Assembly: GCA_037445895.1 (NCBI GenBank)
Contig: JBBIJO010000003.1
Location: forward strand, 1 to 64,000
Reading direction: 5' to 3'
DNA length: 64,000 nt
DNA from: JBBIJO01 sp037445895
GTDB lineage: Bacteria > Bacteroidota > Ignavibacteria > Kapaibacteriales > UBA2268
The notes under the pieces were generated by a model, which was not told where the DNA came from, made no database searches, and saw only the letters and a list, made by a program, of their open reading frames with translations. How positions within the stretch are numbered: position 1 is the stretch's first letter; each line of letters opens with the position of its first letter. A program made the translations under genes and the position numbers. Of the stretch, positions 1-8,447 are shown in pieces.

Positions 1-3000
1 TCTTTGCCTAAATTTTTAAGTTCAACACCTTTGTTTTTAAGTTCTGCTGAAAAATCAATATGGTCTTTATTCTTTTCGGTAATGGTAACTGCACGGGTTA
101 GATTTTCGTTTTTACCTTTTTGAATAATCAGAATATTGGTATCGACAGTAGCATTTTCAAATACATTGGGTCCCAAATCGATAAGTATTTGTGGATTATA
201 TTTTGCAAAAAACGTTCTGAGTTTTTCTCCATATCCTGCCCGCATCCATTTGTTTGAGGAGATAAATGTGAGGATTCCGTTTGCTTTTAACAATTTGATT
301 CCTTTCTCGTAAAATAGACAATAAATATCCCCCGTACGGTCGAATGTTTCAAAATTCTGGTTTTTATATAAATCGGCATACTTGTGATTGCTGTCGAAGG
401 CTTTTTGAAGCTGAATATACGGGGGATTCCCAATAACCACGTCAAAGCCACCGGGTATTGTAGCAGGCATAGAGGCATCCTCGTATCCGATGAGCATATT
501 TGCAACAAGGGGTTGCAACCCCTTGTTGTCGGGGAGATGGTGTTTCTCTCTATTGAATTGAACATATTGGATTGCATTATTCAATTGCTTTTCATCTTTT
601 ATGTATGTCCAACTATACTTTTGTGCCCAGAGGTGAAACTCATCTTTTATTGAATGATTATTTTTAAACATCTGAGTTGATTTGCCTTTCAGTTTTCTTA
701 CTATATTATCCCTTTTCTGTTCTTCACAAACCAGAACCATATGCACATGGTCTTTGCAAATATTGTAGGCAAGAACCCTTATCTCGTCTTCTTTTACAAT
801 TTGCGCTATATGTTCCGTAATTTCTATCTCCATTGAGTCATCCAACTCAACGGCAACAATAGGCGACAATCCCTTCTCTTCCCTTCTTTTCTCTATCACA
901 TCTTTGTACTCCATTGTCCTTTCACTAATCCTACTCCTATGAGTCACCCAAGTGATATGATAAGCTTGCCAGTTCTTCTTTACCTTCTTTTCATGAAATA
1001 TTTCTGAAAAATAAACTTCAAAATCAAACTCTTTATGTCCATTTGTTATTTCGTAAATCAATTCATCAATCTCTGTTCTCGACTGCTGTTTTTTGGTTGG
1101 ATTCGTTTCATTGAAATAATGGCGTTTTAATACTTCAAGTTTTGCAAAAGCCTGGTGGTTGAATAAGTTTTTTTCCACTCCTAAGAGTGAGTTTCCACAG
1201 ACTATTTTATAATCAAGGTTTGGGAGGGGTTCGATGTTTCCAAAGTTCTCCTCGTCCACCACAAGCGAAAGCCAAAGGCGGAGTTTGGCAATTTCGACGG
1301 CACCTGGGTCAATGTCAACAGCATAAATACTGTGTTCAATACACTGGCGTTTGAGTTCATATTCGGTTAGTTTTTTGTTTGTAAACAGCGAAAGTAGTTT
1401 CCGGATGCGAATAACTTCGGTCATAATACCGACGGGGAAGGCGCCGGAGCCTACTGCGGGGTCGCAAATAGTAATGTTTTGCAGCCATTCATCTAATTGT
1501 TTTGCGTAGTTGCGTATGCTTTGTGGAAGTAGCGACTCGTAGAGGGTAGTTTTTTGGTTCCCTTCTTTAATGTTGTTTTCCTTTTTGAATGCTTCGGCTT
1601 CGTGCTCGTAAACAAGTTCGGCTGCTGCGAGTAGGTCTTCGATGTCCTGTTGTGATATTTCTTGTAATGATGTTTCGAGTGTTTTGTTGTAGAGATATTG
1701 TATTAGGCTTTGTTGGCACATATAATGAACAATTTCGCGTGGAGTGTAATAGACGCCGTAGTTTTTGTTGAATTTGGTTTCCTGTCGTTCTTTCAAAGCT
1801 TGTAGGTATTCATCGAAATTATCGCTGCGAATGGCATTGAAGCGTTCGTAGGCTTTACCAAGGAGTTCGGGGTCGATAGCAACTTCTTTTTCCAGCGGTT
1901 CGTCTTCTTTGACGGTAAAGTTGTAGCGATCGAAAATATCGAGGATGCCGTCGCCGGCGTCGCCTTCGGGAGTTTTGCTGGTATTGGAGAACAACTCGTT
2001 GGGCAAGGTGATGTCGGTTCCCACCCAGTCGTAGTTACCAATGGGGTCGAAGAGTCCGCCATTGAGGAAGGGGATTTTGCAGTTGAATCGGCTGTAGTAG
2101 TGGTCGTCGTGGCTGCGGTCGTTGCGGAGAGCTTCGTAGAAAAGGGGTTCGAGTATGTCGTTAAAGAAGTTAGTATAGTCACCGTGCTGTTTATTAAACA
2201 GTTCGCGCAGAAATTGTTTCGAGCCTGTTCCCCAATCGGCATTTCTTGCTACTCCGAACCAGCCTTTTTTTTGTAGGAAGTATAGGAAAACGATTTGTCC
2301 CATTAGTTTTTTTGCAAAGTTAACGGTATCGATGCCTTTGTTGTCGAAGTCGGATTTGATTTTGGGGTCATTTCTTGCAAGTCTATCCAATTCTTTTTTG
2401 GTGCGGATAAAAAGTTCCCGATATTTTTTAAAGAACTCGTCGGTAACTCTTTCGATGTTGAAGGCGTTTCCGAGTTCTTCGAGTGTAGGGTTATAAGTGT
2501 CGTTGGCAAGAATACCAACAAGCCTGCTTTGTGCGGTATGGCTTGCCTCGTTGGGACCTACGAGGAACGACCAACGGCGTGCAGGAGTGAATTCTTCTTC
2601 AATTTTTGTTCGACCCGATTGGGTTTGCCCGGGCCGATAATCCATTTTGACGAGCGAGAATCTCCAATCTTCGACATCGGGCGAAACATAGGCAACAAGA
2701 GCGGCATCTTTTGGATTGGTGGTTCCGAATTTACCTTGGAGATAGCGGGCGACGAAGTTTCTTTGCATTGTTCGGGCTCGTTCGAGCGAGGTTTGCTTTT
2801 TTAAGTGGACCGCCAGAATGTCGATGTTGTGTTGTCCGTCTGTATATTTTCCTATTCGTTCGTAAGATGCAATGTAGTCTTGGAATGCATCGGGGATAAG
2901 GTTGCCTTGTCGCATAAAATGGCTATTTTCGTCTATTTTTTTCAATAAATTTTTGATAAATACAGTAAATTTGTTTTTGTCGAATTGCCTTTCGAACGTG

Positions 3001-3035
3001 TCTTTTATAAGCCTTTTTGCTTGTTCGTCATTCAT
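1..3035 (-). CDS. Eco57I-type adenine-specific DNA methyltransferase with in-frame HUH/Y1 transposase-like domain (partial, 3' end off window)
   Basis: I translated the minus strand from the ATG at 3035-3033 and found one open frame of 1011 codons running to the window edge, so this is not a pseudogene; its C-terminus lies outside. SAM motif I reads DPAVGSG at about residues 525-531, and the catalytic NPPY of N6-adenine methyltransferases (GNPPYIQL) is at about 870-873 (bases 417-428). The N-terminal 500 residues fit the long alpha-helical and specificity regions of Eco57I/COG1002 enzymes. Between the two motifs, about residues 685-860 are a foreign RAYT-like domain, described separately. The start overlaps the upstream helicase by 8 bp (ATGAATGA), implying translational coupling. 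It probably methylates adenine in the host recognition site, or is the modification arm of a defence system whose nuclease is the PLD-helicase. I see no PD-(D/E)XK nuclease motif in the visible part. Confidence in methyltransferase is high; the exact system type is inferred. Confidence 0.9.
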   Translation of the reverse strand, partial: MNDEQAKRLIKDTFERQFDKNKFTVFIKNLLKKIDENSHFMRQGNLIPDAFQDYIASYERIGKYTDGQHNIDILAVHLKKQTSLERARTMQRNFVARYLQGKFGTTNPKDAALVAYVSPDVEDWRFSLVKMDYRPGQTQSGRTKIEEEFTPARRWSFLVGPNEASHTAQSRLVGILANDTYNPTLEELGNAFNIERVTDEFFKKYRELFIRTKKELDRLARNDPKIKSDFDNKGIDTVNFAKKLMGQIVFLYFLQKKGWFGVARNADWGTGSKQFLRELFNKQHGDYTNFFNDILEPLFYEALRNDRSHDDHYYSRFNCKIPFLNGGLFDPIGNYDWVGTDITLPNELFSNTSKTPEGDAGDGILDIFDRYNFTVKEDEPLEKEVAIDPELLGKAYERFNAIRSDNFDEYLQALKERQETKFNKNYGVYYTPREIVHYMCQQSLIQYLYNKTLETSLQEISQQDIEDLLAAAELVYEHEAEAFKKENNIKEGNQKTTLYESLLPQSIRNYAKQLDEWLQNITICDPAVGSGAFPVGIMTEVIRIRKLLSLFTNKKLTEYELKRQCIEHSIYAVDIDPGAVEIAKLRLWLSLVVDEENFGNIEPLPNLDYKIVCGNSLLGVEKNLFNHQAFAKLEVLKRHYFNETNPTKKQQSRTEIDELIYEITNGHKEFDFEVYFSEIFHEKKVKKNWQAYHITWVTHRSRISERTMEYKDVIEKRREEKGLSPIVAVELDDSMEIEITEHIAQIVKEDEIRVLAYNICKDHVHMVLVCEEQKRDNIVRKLKGKSTQMFKNNHSIKDEFHLWAQKYSWTYIKDEKQLNNAIQYVQFNREKHHLPDNKGLQPLVANMLIGYEDASMPATIPGGFDVVIGNPPYIQLQKAFDSNHKYADLYKNQNFETFDRTGDIYCLFYEKGIKLLKANGILTFISSNKWMRAGYGEKLRTFFAKYNPQILIDLGPNVFENATVDTNILIIQKGKNENLTRAVTITEKNKDHIDFSAELKNKGVELKNLGK
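455..985 (-). mobile_element. In-frame REP-associated tyrosine transposase-like (HUH, Y1) domain inside the methyltransferase
   Basis: About 175 codons within the methyltransferase match the RAYT/IS200-like Y1 pattern in order: YHITW strand near residue 692; a strand ending in the HUH motif DHVHMVL, with His763 and His765 at bases 749-741; RKLKGKSTQMF; a WAQKYSWTYI segment; and the Y1 helix AIQYVQFNREKHH with Tyr824 at bases 566-564. These are the elements needed for a single-tyrosine HUH nuclease, and the catalytic residues look intact. Boundaries are approximate: methyltransferase sequence ends near FSEIFHEK and resumes at GGFDVVIGNPPY. The segment prefers AT-ending codons and AGG/AGA arginine, while the flanking methyltransferase uses many C-ending codons, consistent with separate origin. 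No stop, start or frameshift separates it from its host gene, so it is translated as an internal domain. No terminal repeats or target-site duplication were recognised. Confidence 0.8.
503..528. repeat. 26-bp perfect palindrome, REP-like
   Basis: The sequence CAACAAGGGGTTG is followed directly by its exact reverse complement, giving a 26-bp palindrome with no spacer. It sits about 12 codons downstream of the Y1 tyrosine codon, still inside the open frame, where it encodes part of NKGLQPLV. RAYT proteins act on short palindromic REP hairpins, so the position next to this RAYT-like domain suggests a recognition or cleavage site. That role is inference. Confidence 0.8.
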
Positions 3036-6000
3036 AAGGATTTTCCTTTTGTCCGTAAAAATATATAGAAAGAATCACTTCCCGTTTTTCGGAGGAAGAG
3101 GTGGCGTGTTCGGCGTAGTGCTCTTCGAGGAAATGCATAGGTATAGTAGTTTGCAAAATAGCAAGCAATTTCAATGGGTTAGCGGCTTCTTTTGGTTCTA
3201 ATTTGCTCAAACTGTCTAATGCTTTTTTTATCGTGCGTTTTGGGATAGCACCTTCTTCGAGCTGGTTACAAAGCTTTTTCAGGTATTCTTCTTGCTCTTC
3301 GGTTAATGCTTGTTTGTTGCCAAGCGCATATTTTACATATTTTATTAGGTCGCGAGCGATGTCTTTGCCTTTTCGCGGGGTTAATGGTTCTGTTTCGTCG
3401 GGGGTAGCTTGTTCGAATGCTATTTTATTTTTTGCGAGCAGTTCATAGAAGTTAGCGAGCGAGAGTAATTTTTGTTTTTGGACGTTGGGTTCGGATTCCA
3501 AAAGTTTTGCTGCGGTAATAAAATCGAGTTCCTTAGGTTCTGCATTATCTTGAACCATAAAGAATTTATCTATTTTCCCGCGTCGGAAGTAGGTAAGCAG
3601 GCAATTAGGCGAGTCGTTGTTGATTTTAGCCGAGCGTGCTTTTTTGGGGAGACGTTTTATTCTATCGAACAATTCTGGCTGGTTGTTGCGTATATTTTTG
3701 ATTATTTGTAGGTATTTGAGTTCGCTTTCGTCGGTGTCGTCTTCGCCGGTGATGGCGGATTTCGAGATTAATCGGTTGAAGAGTTCGTGTGAACCGATTG
3801 GTTCGCCTTCGGTAAGGAGAGCCGCATCGCCGCCGAGAAGTGTCAAAAAAGCATGGATTTTTGCTTTTGCAGCTTCTGTGAGTTTTATCTGGTCGTTCGA
3901 TTGTTTCGTAGGGAAAAAATTAAATGTATAAATTTTATCGAATTGCGTATCTACTCTATTGATACGTCCCACACGTTGCATCATACGAGTAGGGTTCCAA
4001 GGAATATCGTAGTTTACTACAACGTTGGACCGGTGTAGATTGACTCCTTCGGACAGGACTTCGGTAGAAACGAGGATGCGGTAGTCGTCTCTTTGGGTGC
4101 ATGCTTTGGCATCGAAATTTGCAATTACTGCATCTTTTATGGTCTGGCTCGAGCCTCCGTGAAAGCACAAAGCAATGTTGCCAAACTTTTTGTTAATGTT
4201 TTCAGTCAAATATTCAGCCGTTTCTTTCGATTCGGTGAAAACAATTAGTTTGTTTTCTTTTAGTATTGGATTGCTGGAAAGCGCATTTAAAAATTTTATC
4301 AACTTGGGGTCGCGAGCAACATTTTGCCAAAGTTGTTTTATTTTTTCCAAAATATTGATATCGTTTTGTAAATCGTCGAGGAGTTGTGTATGGAATTCGC
4401 TACTTTCATATTTTTCGATTTTGTCTGCTTCTATTAATTTTTGTATGGCTTCGTCGTCGTCGTTTTCGAGTAGTTCAAATAATTTGGTCGAATATTTTTT
4501 GCTTATGTATACGTTTCCTTTATTATATTCTTTGATGAACATTTCGTAGGATCGGGTAAAACGGTCGATAGAATTGCGAAAGGCATAGAAGCTACTTTCG
4601 AGTCGCTTTACCAAAAGTATTTTCATAAACCTCCCCATATTTCTTTGCGACTGTTCTTCGAGGTGGCCAATAGAACCTTTGTAATACTTTGGCAAAAGTG
4701 GGGTGTAGCGCGCATAGGTAAATTTTGTGGAAATCAGTTCAATGGTTTCGTTGAATACTTCGTCTTCCTTATCGTTTAGTTCATAGAGTAGGGGCTCCGG
4801 GCGTTCGGTATCTGGAAATTTTAGATTTTGTTTTTCGAGGTCGTCTTTGAAGTATTTTGTAATTTCTGCTCGAGTTCTTCGAACCATTAGGTATTTGAGC
4901 AAATTTTCGCGAATTTCTTTTGCATTTTCCTTAACAATTTGTATGTAATGGTCATAATTTTGTTGTCGGTCGAGATTTTTGAGTTTTCCGTCGAGTCGGT
5001 TTAAAAAAGATTCAAGATTAGCCAAATTGGGTATAGTGCTTTTTCTTGGATTTTGAAAGAGTTTAATTTGGCTCAACACATCTTTGGGAGAATTATTATA
5101 AGGAGTGGCCGTTACAAGTATCACACGTTTACCGCGGCATATTTGGGCTAACCTGTCGTATGAGATGGTTGTTTCGGTGCGAAAGCGGTGGGCTTCGTCG
5201 ATGATAATATTTTTATATTTGTTAATATAGCTTCTTTTAAGGAGGTCGTCCAATTTACCAAAGGACTCGAATTCGGCAGCTATGCGAAAGTCCGAAAAAA
5301 CATTGGGCCAGGAACCGGGATTTGCTTTTTCCAATAAAACAGGCGGAGCAATTACCAATGTGCGTCCATCATTGAGCTGTGTGGCAATAAGCATAGCAGA
5401 AACATAAGTTTTTCCGAGCCCTACTACGTCGGAAATAAATACTCCACCATATTCTTCGACTATTTTTTTCGCATTCTTTACTGCCTGCGTTTGATACTCT
5501 AATTGTTTGAAATCTTTCGGAAGGTATTCCAAAAACATTTCCTCGGTTATGTTTAACTCATCTTTAAAATACTCATACAGGAACTTTAGATACAATTCAT
5601 AAGGAGTAATGCTTTGGTTGAGCCAAGTTCTTTCGTTAATTGTTTGAAGGTATGTTTCGCTTACATCGACCGCGTCCTTCCACAAATCTTCAAATTTTTG
5701 TTTTGCAAACTCGTAATCGGAGCGATTTTTAAGTTCTACATTGAATTCGAGATTGTCGATTAAGCCAGCTTCTGTAAAGTTGCTTGAGCCGGTGATAACT
5801 CGCCCTACGTCGCGGTCTCCTTCGGCAAATGTCATAATGTAGAGCTTGGCGTGAATGCTTCGAGATGGATAAGCGCGTATTTCGAGTTTTTTGTTTTTTA
5901 TCCATTCTATAAATTTTTGCACGCCTTTTTCTACGTTTATACTGTCTTCGGAATTTTCGAATTCCTGTTCCACAAGAGTTTGAAATTTTTCTGTTGTTTC

Positions 6001-6273
6001 GAAATGGGAAAATTGAATGGTTTGCTTTGGATTTGTCCGTGCTGTGGAAATAAGTTCGATAGTTTGGGGATTGGTAGAAATTCCAATTAGTATTCGTATC
6101 TTTTCGGTATTCTCCAACGAACTATGTAGGGCATCGAAGCCACTTGTGTAGAAGTAGCCCACCAAACAGTCGAAGAATCGACTATCCTTAATCAACACTT
6201 CGAATCTGTCGAGAAGACTTTTGTTATCCTCGTTGGTAATAAAAGTGAGGTCAGATGTTTTGTTGCTATTCAT
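3028..6273 (-). CDS. PLD-nuclease / SNF2-like superfamily 2 helicase
   Basis: A 1081-residue protein. Residues 1-185 form a phospholipase-D-type nuclease domain with one HKD-like motif: SIHAKLYIM (His141, Lys143) followed by TGSSNFTEAG (162-170). A superfamily 2 helicase follows: Walker A SDVVGLGKT (281-289), DEAH box (359-362), motif III TATP (388-391), and C-terminal motifs ILVSTEVLSEGVNL and QRVGRINR (766-773). The layout is that of PLD-helicases paired with methyltransferases in prokaryotic defence loci, and it overlaps the methyltransferase start by 8 bp. I infer it is the DNA-translocating and cutting arm, with the PLD domain as nuclease. Single-HKD PLD nucleases such as BfiI act as dimers. 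It is not the classical Type I HsdR or Type III Res layout, and no DISARM drmB-like or BREX-specific partner is visible, although genes beyond the window start could change this. Confidence 0.88.
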   Translation of the reverse strand: MNSNKTSDLTFITNEDNKSLLDRFEVLIKDSRFFDCLVGYFYTSGFDALHSSLENTEKIRILIGISTNPQTIELISTARTNPKQTIQFSHFETTEKFQTLVEQEFENSEDSINVEKGVQKFIEWIKNKKLEIRAYPSRSIHAKLYIMTFAEGDRDVGRVITGSSNFTEAGLIDNLEFNVELKNRSDYEFAKQKFEDLWKDAVDVSETYLQTINERTWLNQSITPYELYLKFLYEYFKDELNITEEMFLEYLPKDFKQLEYQTQAVKNAKKIVEEYGGVFISDVVGLGKTYVSAMLIATQLNDGRTLVIAPPVLLEKANPGSWPNVFSDFRIAAEFESFGKLDDLLKRSYINKYKNIIIDEAHRFRTETTISYDRLAQICRGKRVILVTATPYNNSPKDVLSQIKLFQNPRKSTIPNLANLESFLNRLDGKLKNLDRQQNYDHYIQIVKENAKEIRENLLKYLMVRRTRAEITKYFKDDLEKQNLKFPDTERPEPLLYELNDKEDEVFNETIELISTKFTYARYTPLLPKYYKGSIGHLEEQSQRNMGRFMKILLVKRLESSFYAFRNSIDRFTRSYEMFIKEYNKGNVYISKKYSTKLFELLENDDDEAIQKLIEADKIEKYESSEFHTQLLDDLQNDINILEKIKQLWQNVARDPKLIKFLNALSSNPILKENKLIVFTESKETAEYLTENINKKFGNIALCFHGGSSQTIKDAVIANFDAKACTQRDDYRILVSTEVLSEGVNLHRSNVVVNYDIPWNPTRMMQRVGRINRVDTQFDKIYTFNFFPTKQSNDQIKLTEAAKAKIHAFLTLLGGDAALLTEGEPIGSHELFNRLISKSAITGEDDTDESELKYLQIIKNIRNNQPELFDRIKRLPKKARSAKINNDSPNCLLTYFRRGKIDKFFMVQDNAEPKELDFITAAKLLESEPNVQKQKLLSLANFYELLAKNKIAFEQATPDETEPLTPRKGKDIARDLIKYVKYALGNKQALTEEQEEYLKKLCNQLEEGAIPKRTIKKALDSLSKLEPKEAANPLKLLAILQTTIPMHFLEEHYAEHATSSSEKREVILSIYFYGQKENPYE

Positions 6274-6626
6274 TTTTGATTATTTTATTGAACTCGAAAT
6301 TTCAAATTAATAAAAAAGGAAGATGACTGTATGCAATATTGCTAAGTATTAATGAACATTACTACTACCGGAAAATACATCATTTCAAAACAATATTCAA
6401 CTAATTTAATTGGCGGTAACAATAATAAAAAACAAATATAAGAAAAATTAATATTGAATTTGCTGGGCGAGGGGTCTTTAACGTCTCTTTCCCACATTTC
6501 ACTAATTTTGTGCGGAATGCGTGGATTTGCTAAAATTTTACGAGAATCGAAATTTTGTTTGCCTAAAAAGAAATTTTTGGCTGTTTCGTTTTTATTTTTT
6601 TTTGTTCCACAAAGTTTTGTTGTTGT
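6274..6626. other. Intergenic region between divergent defence and redoxin genes
   Basis: This gap of 353 bases holds divergent promoters. On the minus strand TATATTTG (complement of 6433-6440) fits the Bacteroidota -7 box for the helicase, but I see no good -33 box, and it would leave a leader of about 155 bases. A 76-codon frame from 6454 overlaps the redoxin start and has no coding character. No RNA gene or repeat is evident. Confidence 0.4.
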
Positions 6627-7181
6627 ATGGCTGCTCCGTCGAAGATGGTTCCGCTTGGAACGTTGGCACCATATTTTTCATTAACTGATGTTATTTCGGG
6701 GAGTGTTGTTTCGCTCGATGATTTCCGAAATGGCAAACCACTTTTGGTTATGTTTATTTGTAATCATTGTCCATACGTAATGCATATTATCGAGAAATTA
6801 GTCGAGTTGACCAAAGAATTCATACAAAAGGGTATTGGTGTAGTAGCGATAAACCCAAATGACCCTTTGGCTTATCCCGAGGATTCACCAGAAAAAATGA
6901 AAGAGTATGCAAAAACATTTAGTTATCCATTTCTCTACCTTTTCGATGAAAATCAAGAGGTGGCAAAAGCATACGATGCAGCTTGCACTCCGGACTTTTT
7001 TCTTTACGATGCCGATTTAAAATTGGTTTATCGAGGCCAATTCGATGGTTCACGTCCCAGCAATGATGTTCCTGTTACCGGTTCCGATTTAAAATTGGCT
7101 GTGGATTATCTTTTGGAAGGACATAAGTTAGATTTTGAACAAAAACCATCAATCGGCTGTAGTATTAAATGGAAAAAGTAA
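6627..7181 (+). CDS. Thioredoxin-fold (AhpC/TSA-redoxin) protein
   Basis: A 184-residue cytoplasmic thioredoxin-fold protein without signal peptide. The LVMFICNHCPYVMHI segment has the Cys-x-x-Cys active site typical of the thioredoxin family protein often annotated near peroxiredoxins, and the N-terminus has the family opening (MVPLGTLAPYFSLTDV). The first ATG was preferred over an internal ATG seven codons on because relatives have a short lead before the PLGT segment. It probably reduces disulfides or peroxides, but the substrate cannot be told. It opens a plus-strand run, with 27 bases separating it from the next gene. Confidence 0.88.
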   Translation: MAAPSKMVPLGTLAPYFSLTDVISGSVVSLDDFRNGKPLLVMFICNHCPYVMHIIEKLVELTKEFIQKGIGVVAINPNDPLAYPEDSPEKMKEYAKTFSYPFLYLFDENQEVAKAYDAACTPDFFLYDADLKLVYRGQFDGSRPSNDVPVTGSDLKLAVDYLLEGHKLDFEQKPSIGCSIKWKK

Positions 7182-7208
7182 TTGCTTATTTTTTAAATGG
7201 ATTAATAT

Positions 7209-8054
7209 ATGTTAATTAATAATATTGAAATTAAGACAATTGATACTGGAATATTTGGATTGGATGGTGGTTCGATGTTTGGTGTTGTCCCGAAGGCTCT
7301 GTGGTCTCGGGTGTATAATAGCGGAGACGATATGAATAGGATTCCGCTTTCCTCGAGACCTTTATATATTAGTGTTGGGCAGCGACAAATATTGATTGAT
7401 ACTGGCAATGGTAATAAATTCAATCAAAAACTCGCACAAATCTATAATATTGATTTGGAAAAGTCGAACATACACAAAGCTTTAAACTTATCGGGAATTA
7501 ATCCCAATGCAATTACTGATGTAATTCTAACGCATTTGCATTTTGACCACTGCGGAGGCTCGACTATGGTTCAAAACGAAGAAATTTCGCCGTCTTTTCC
7601 AAAAGCAAAATATTATGTTCAAAAAGCCCAATGGGATTGGGCTATGAATCCAACAGAAAAAGATAGGGGCTCGTTTATGAAAGAGGATTACGAGCCACTT
7701 TTTGCCAATGGTCTACTCGAGTTTGTCGATGGGGGTGGCGAACTTTTCCCAAGTATTGAATTAATTCCTCTGTTTGGCCATACGAAAGCTATGCAATCGG
7801 TTAAAATTACGTTAGACAACCAAATCTTTTTCTATGCTGCCGATTTATTCCCAACCTCCGCACACATTAACTTACCCTACATCCTTGCTTACGACAATTT
7901 TCCTTTGACTACGTTAGAAGAAAAAAAGAAAATATTGAATCGTGCTACCGACGAAAATTGGATTATCGTCTTTGAACACGATGCGTTTATCAAGGCTGGA
8001 AAAATTGCAAAAAAAGACAGTTCTTTTATACTTTCAGAAAGATTAGACCTATAA
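7209..8054 (+). CDS. MBL-fold metallohydrolase
   Basis: A 281-residue metallo-beta-lactamase-fold hydrolase. The zinc motif HLHFDHCGG (HxHxDH) is plain, followed by the downstream His of LFGHTKAMQSV, the Asp of YAADLFPT and the His of VFEHDAF, which complete a dinuclear metal site. The family (lactonase/AHL-lactonase-like, glyoxalase II-like) hydrolyses ester or thioester bonds; the substrate is unknown. Its stop overlaps the next gene by one base (TAATG), so it is co-translated with the Rieske gene. Confidence 0.9.
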   Translation: MLINNIEIKTIDTGIFGLDGGSMFGVVPKALWSRVYNSGDDMNRIPLSSRPLYISVGQRQILIDTGNGNKFNQKLAQIYNIDLEKSNIHKALNLSGINPNAITDVILTHLHFDHCGGSTMVQNEEISPSFPKAKYYVQKAQWDWAMNPTEKDRGSFMKEDYEPLFANGLLEFVDGGGELFPSIELIPLFGHTKAMQSVKITLDNQIFFYAADLFPTSAHINLPYILAYDNFPLTTLEEKKKILNRATDENWIIVFEHDAFIKAGKIAKKDSSFILSERLDL

Positions 8055-8446
8055 TGGAAAGTAGAAAAAAAATAGAAGTAAATGGAAATTATTATATATG
8101 CGTAGCTACGTCTGATGAAATTAAGGAAGGTAGAAGCAAACAGGTAAGATTCGGTGAAGAATATGAATCGCAAGTAGCTATCATACGATATAACAACAAA
8201 TTATACTGTTTATCTAATATTTGCCCCCACAGACATCTCGACTCGATACACAGAGGAATTATTGCGGATGGAAAAGTAACTTGCCCGGAACATGGTTGGA
8301 CCTACGAACTAAGCAGTGGGTTAAATGTGGAACCACATAAAGGTATTAAAAATTTAAAAGTGTATGAAGTTATAGAGTTTGATGGTTTCATTTACCTTCC
8401 AGAAATCCAATTTGAGTCGCCCAAATGGAAGTTTTACGAGCCTTGA
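8054..8446 (+). CDS. Rieske [2Fe-2S] ferredoxin-like protein
   Basis: A 130-residue protein with the two Rieske cluster motifs CPHRHL and CPEHGW, spaced 17 residues apart, which bind a [2Fe-2S] cluster through two Cys and two His. There is no signal peptide or oxygenase catalytic domain, so it is a small soluble electron carrier, perhaps for the neighbouring hydrolase or another oxidoreductase. It overlaps the MBL gene by one base and ends one base before the queG start codon. Confidence 0.9.
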   Translation: MESRKKIEVNGNYYICVATSDEIKEGRSKQVRFGEEYESQVAIIRYNNKLYCLSNICPHRHLDSIHRGIIADGKVTCPEHGWTYELSSGLNVEPHKGIKNLKVYEVIEFDGFIYLPEIQFESPKWKFYEP

Positions 8447-8447
8447 A

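Noticed and set aside
287..2521. Several short minus-strand frames and opposite-strand frames suggesting a broken methyltransferase pseudogene
   Set aside because: Direct translation from the ATG at 3035 shows one continuous reading frame to the window edge; the short frames are out-of-frame shadows.
6454..6684. 76-codon plus-strand ORF overlapping the redoxin start
   Set aside because: Out of frame with the redoxin gene, no coding character; hydrophobic end is composition of AT-rich promoter DNA.
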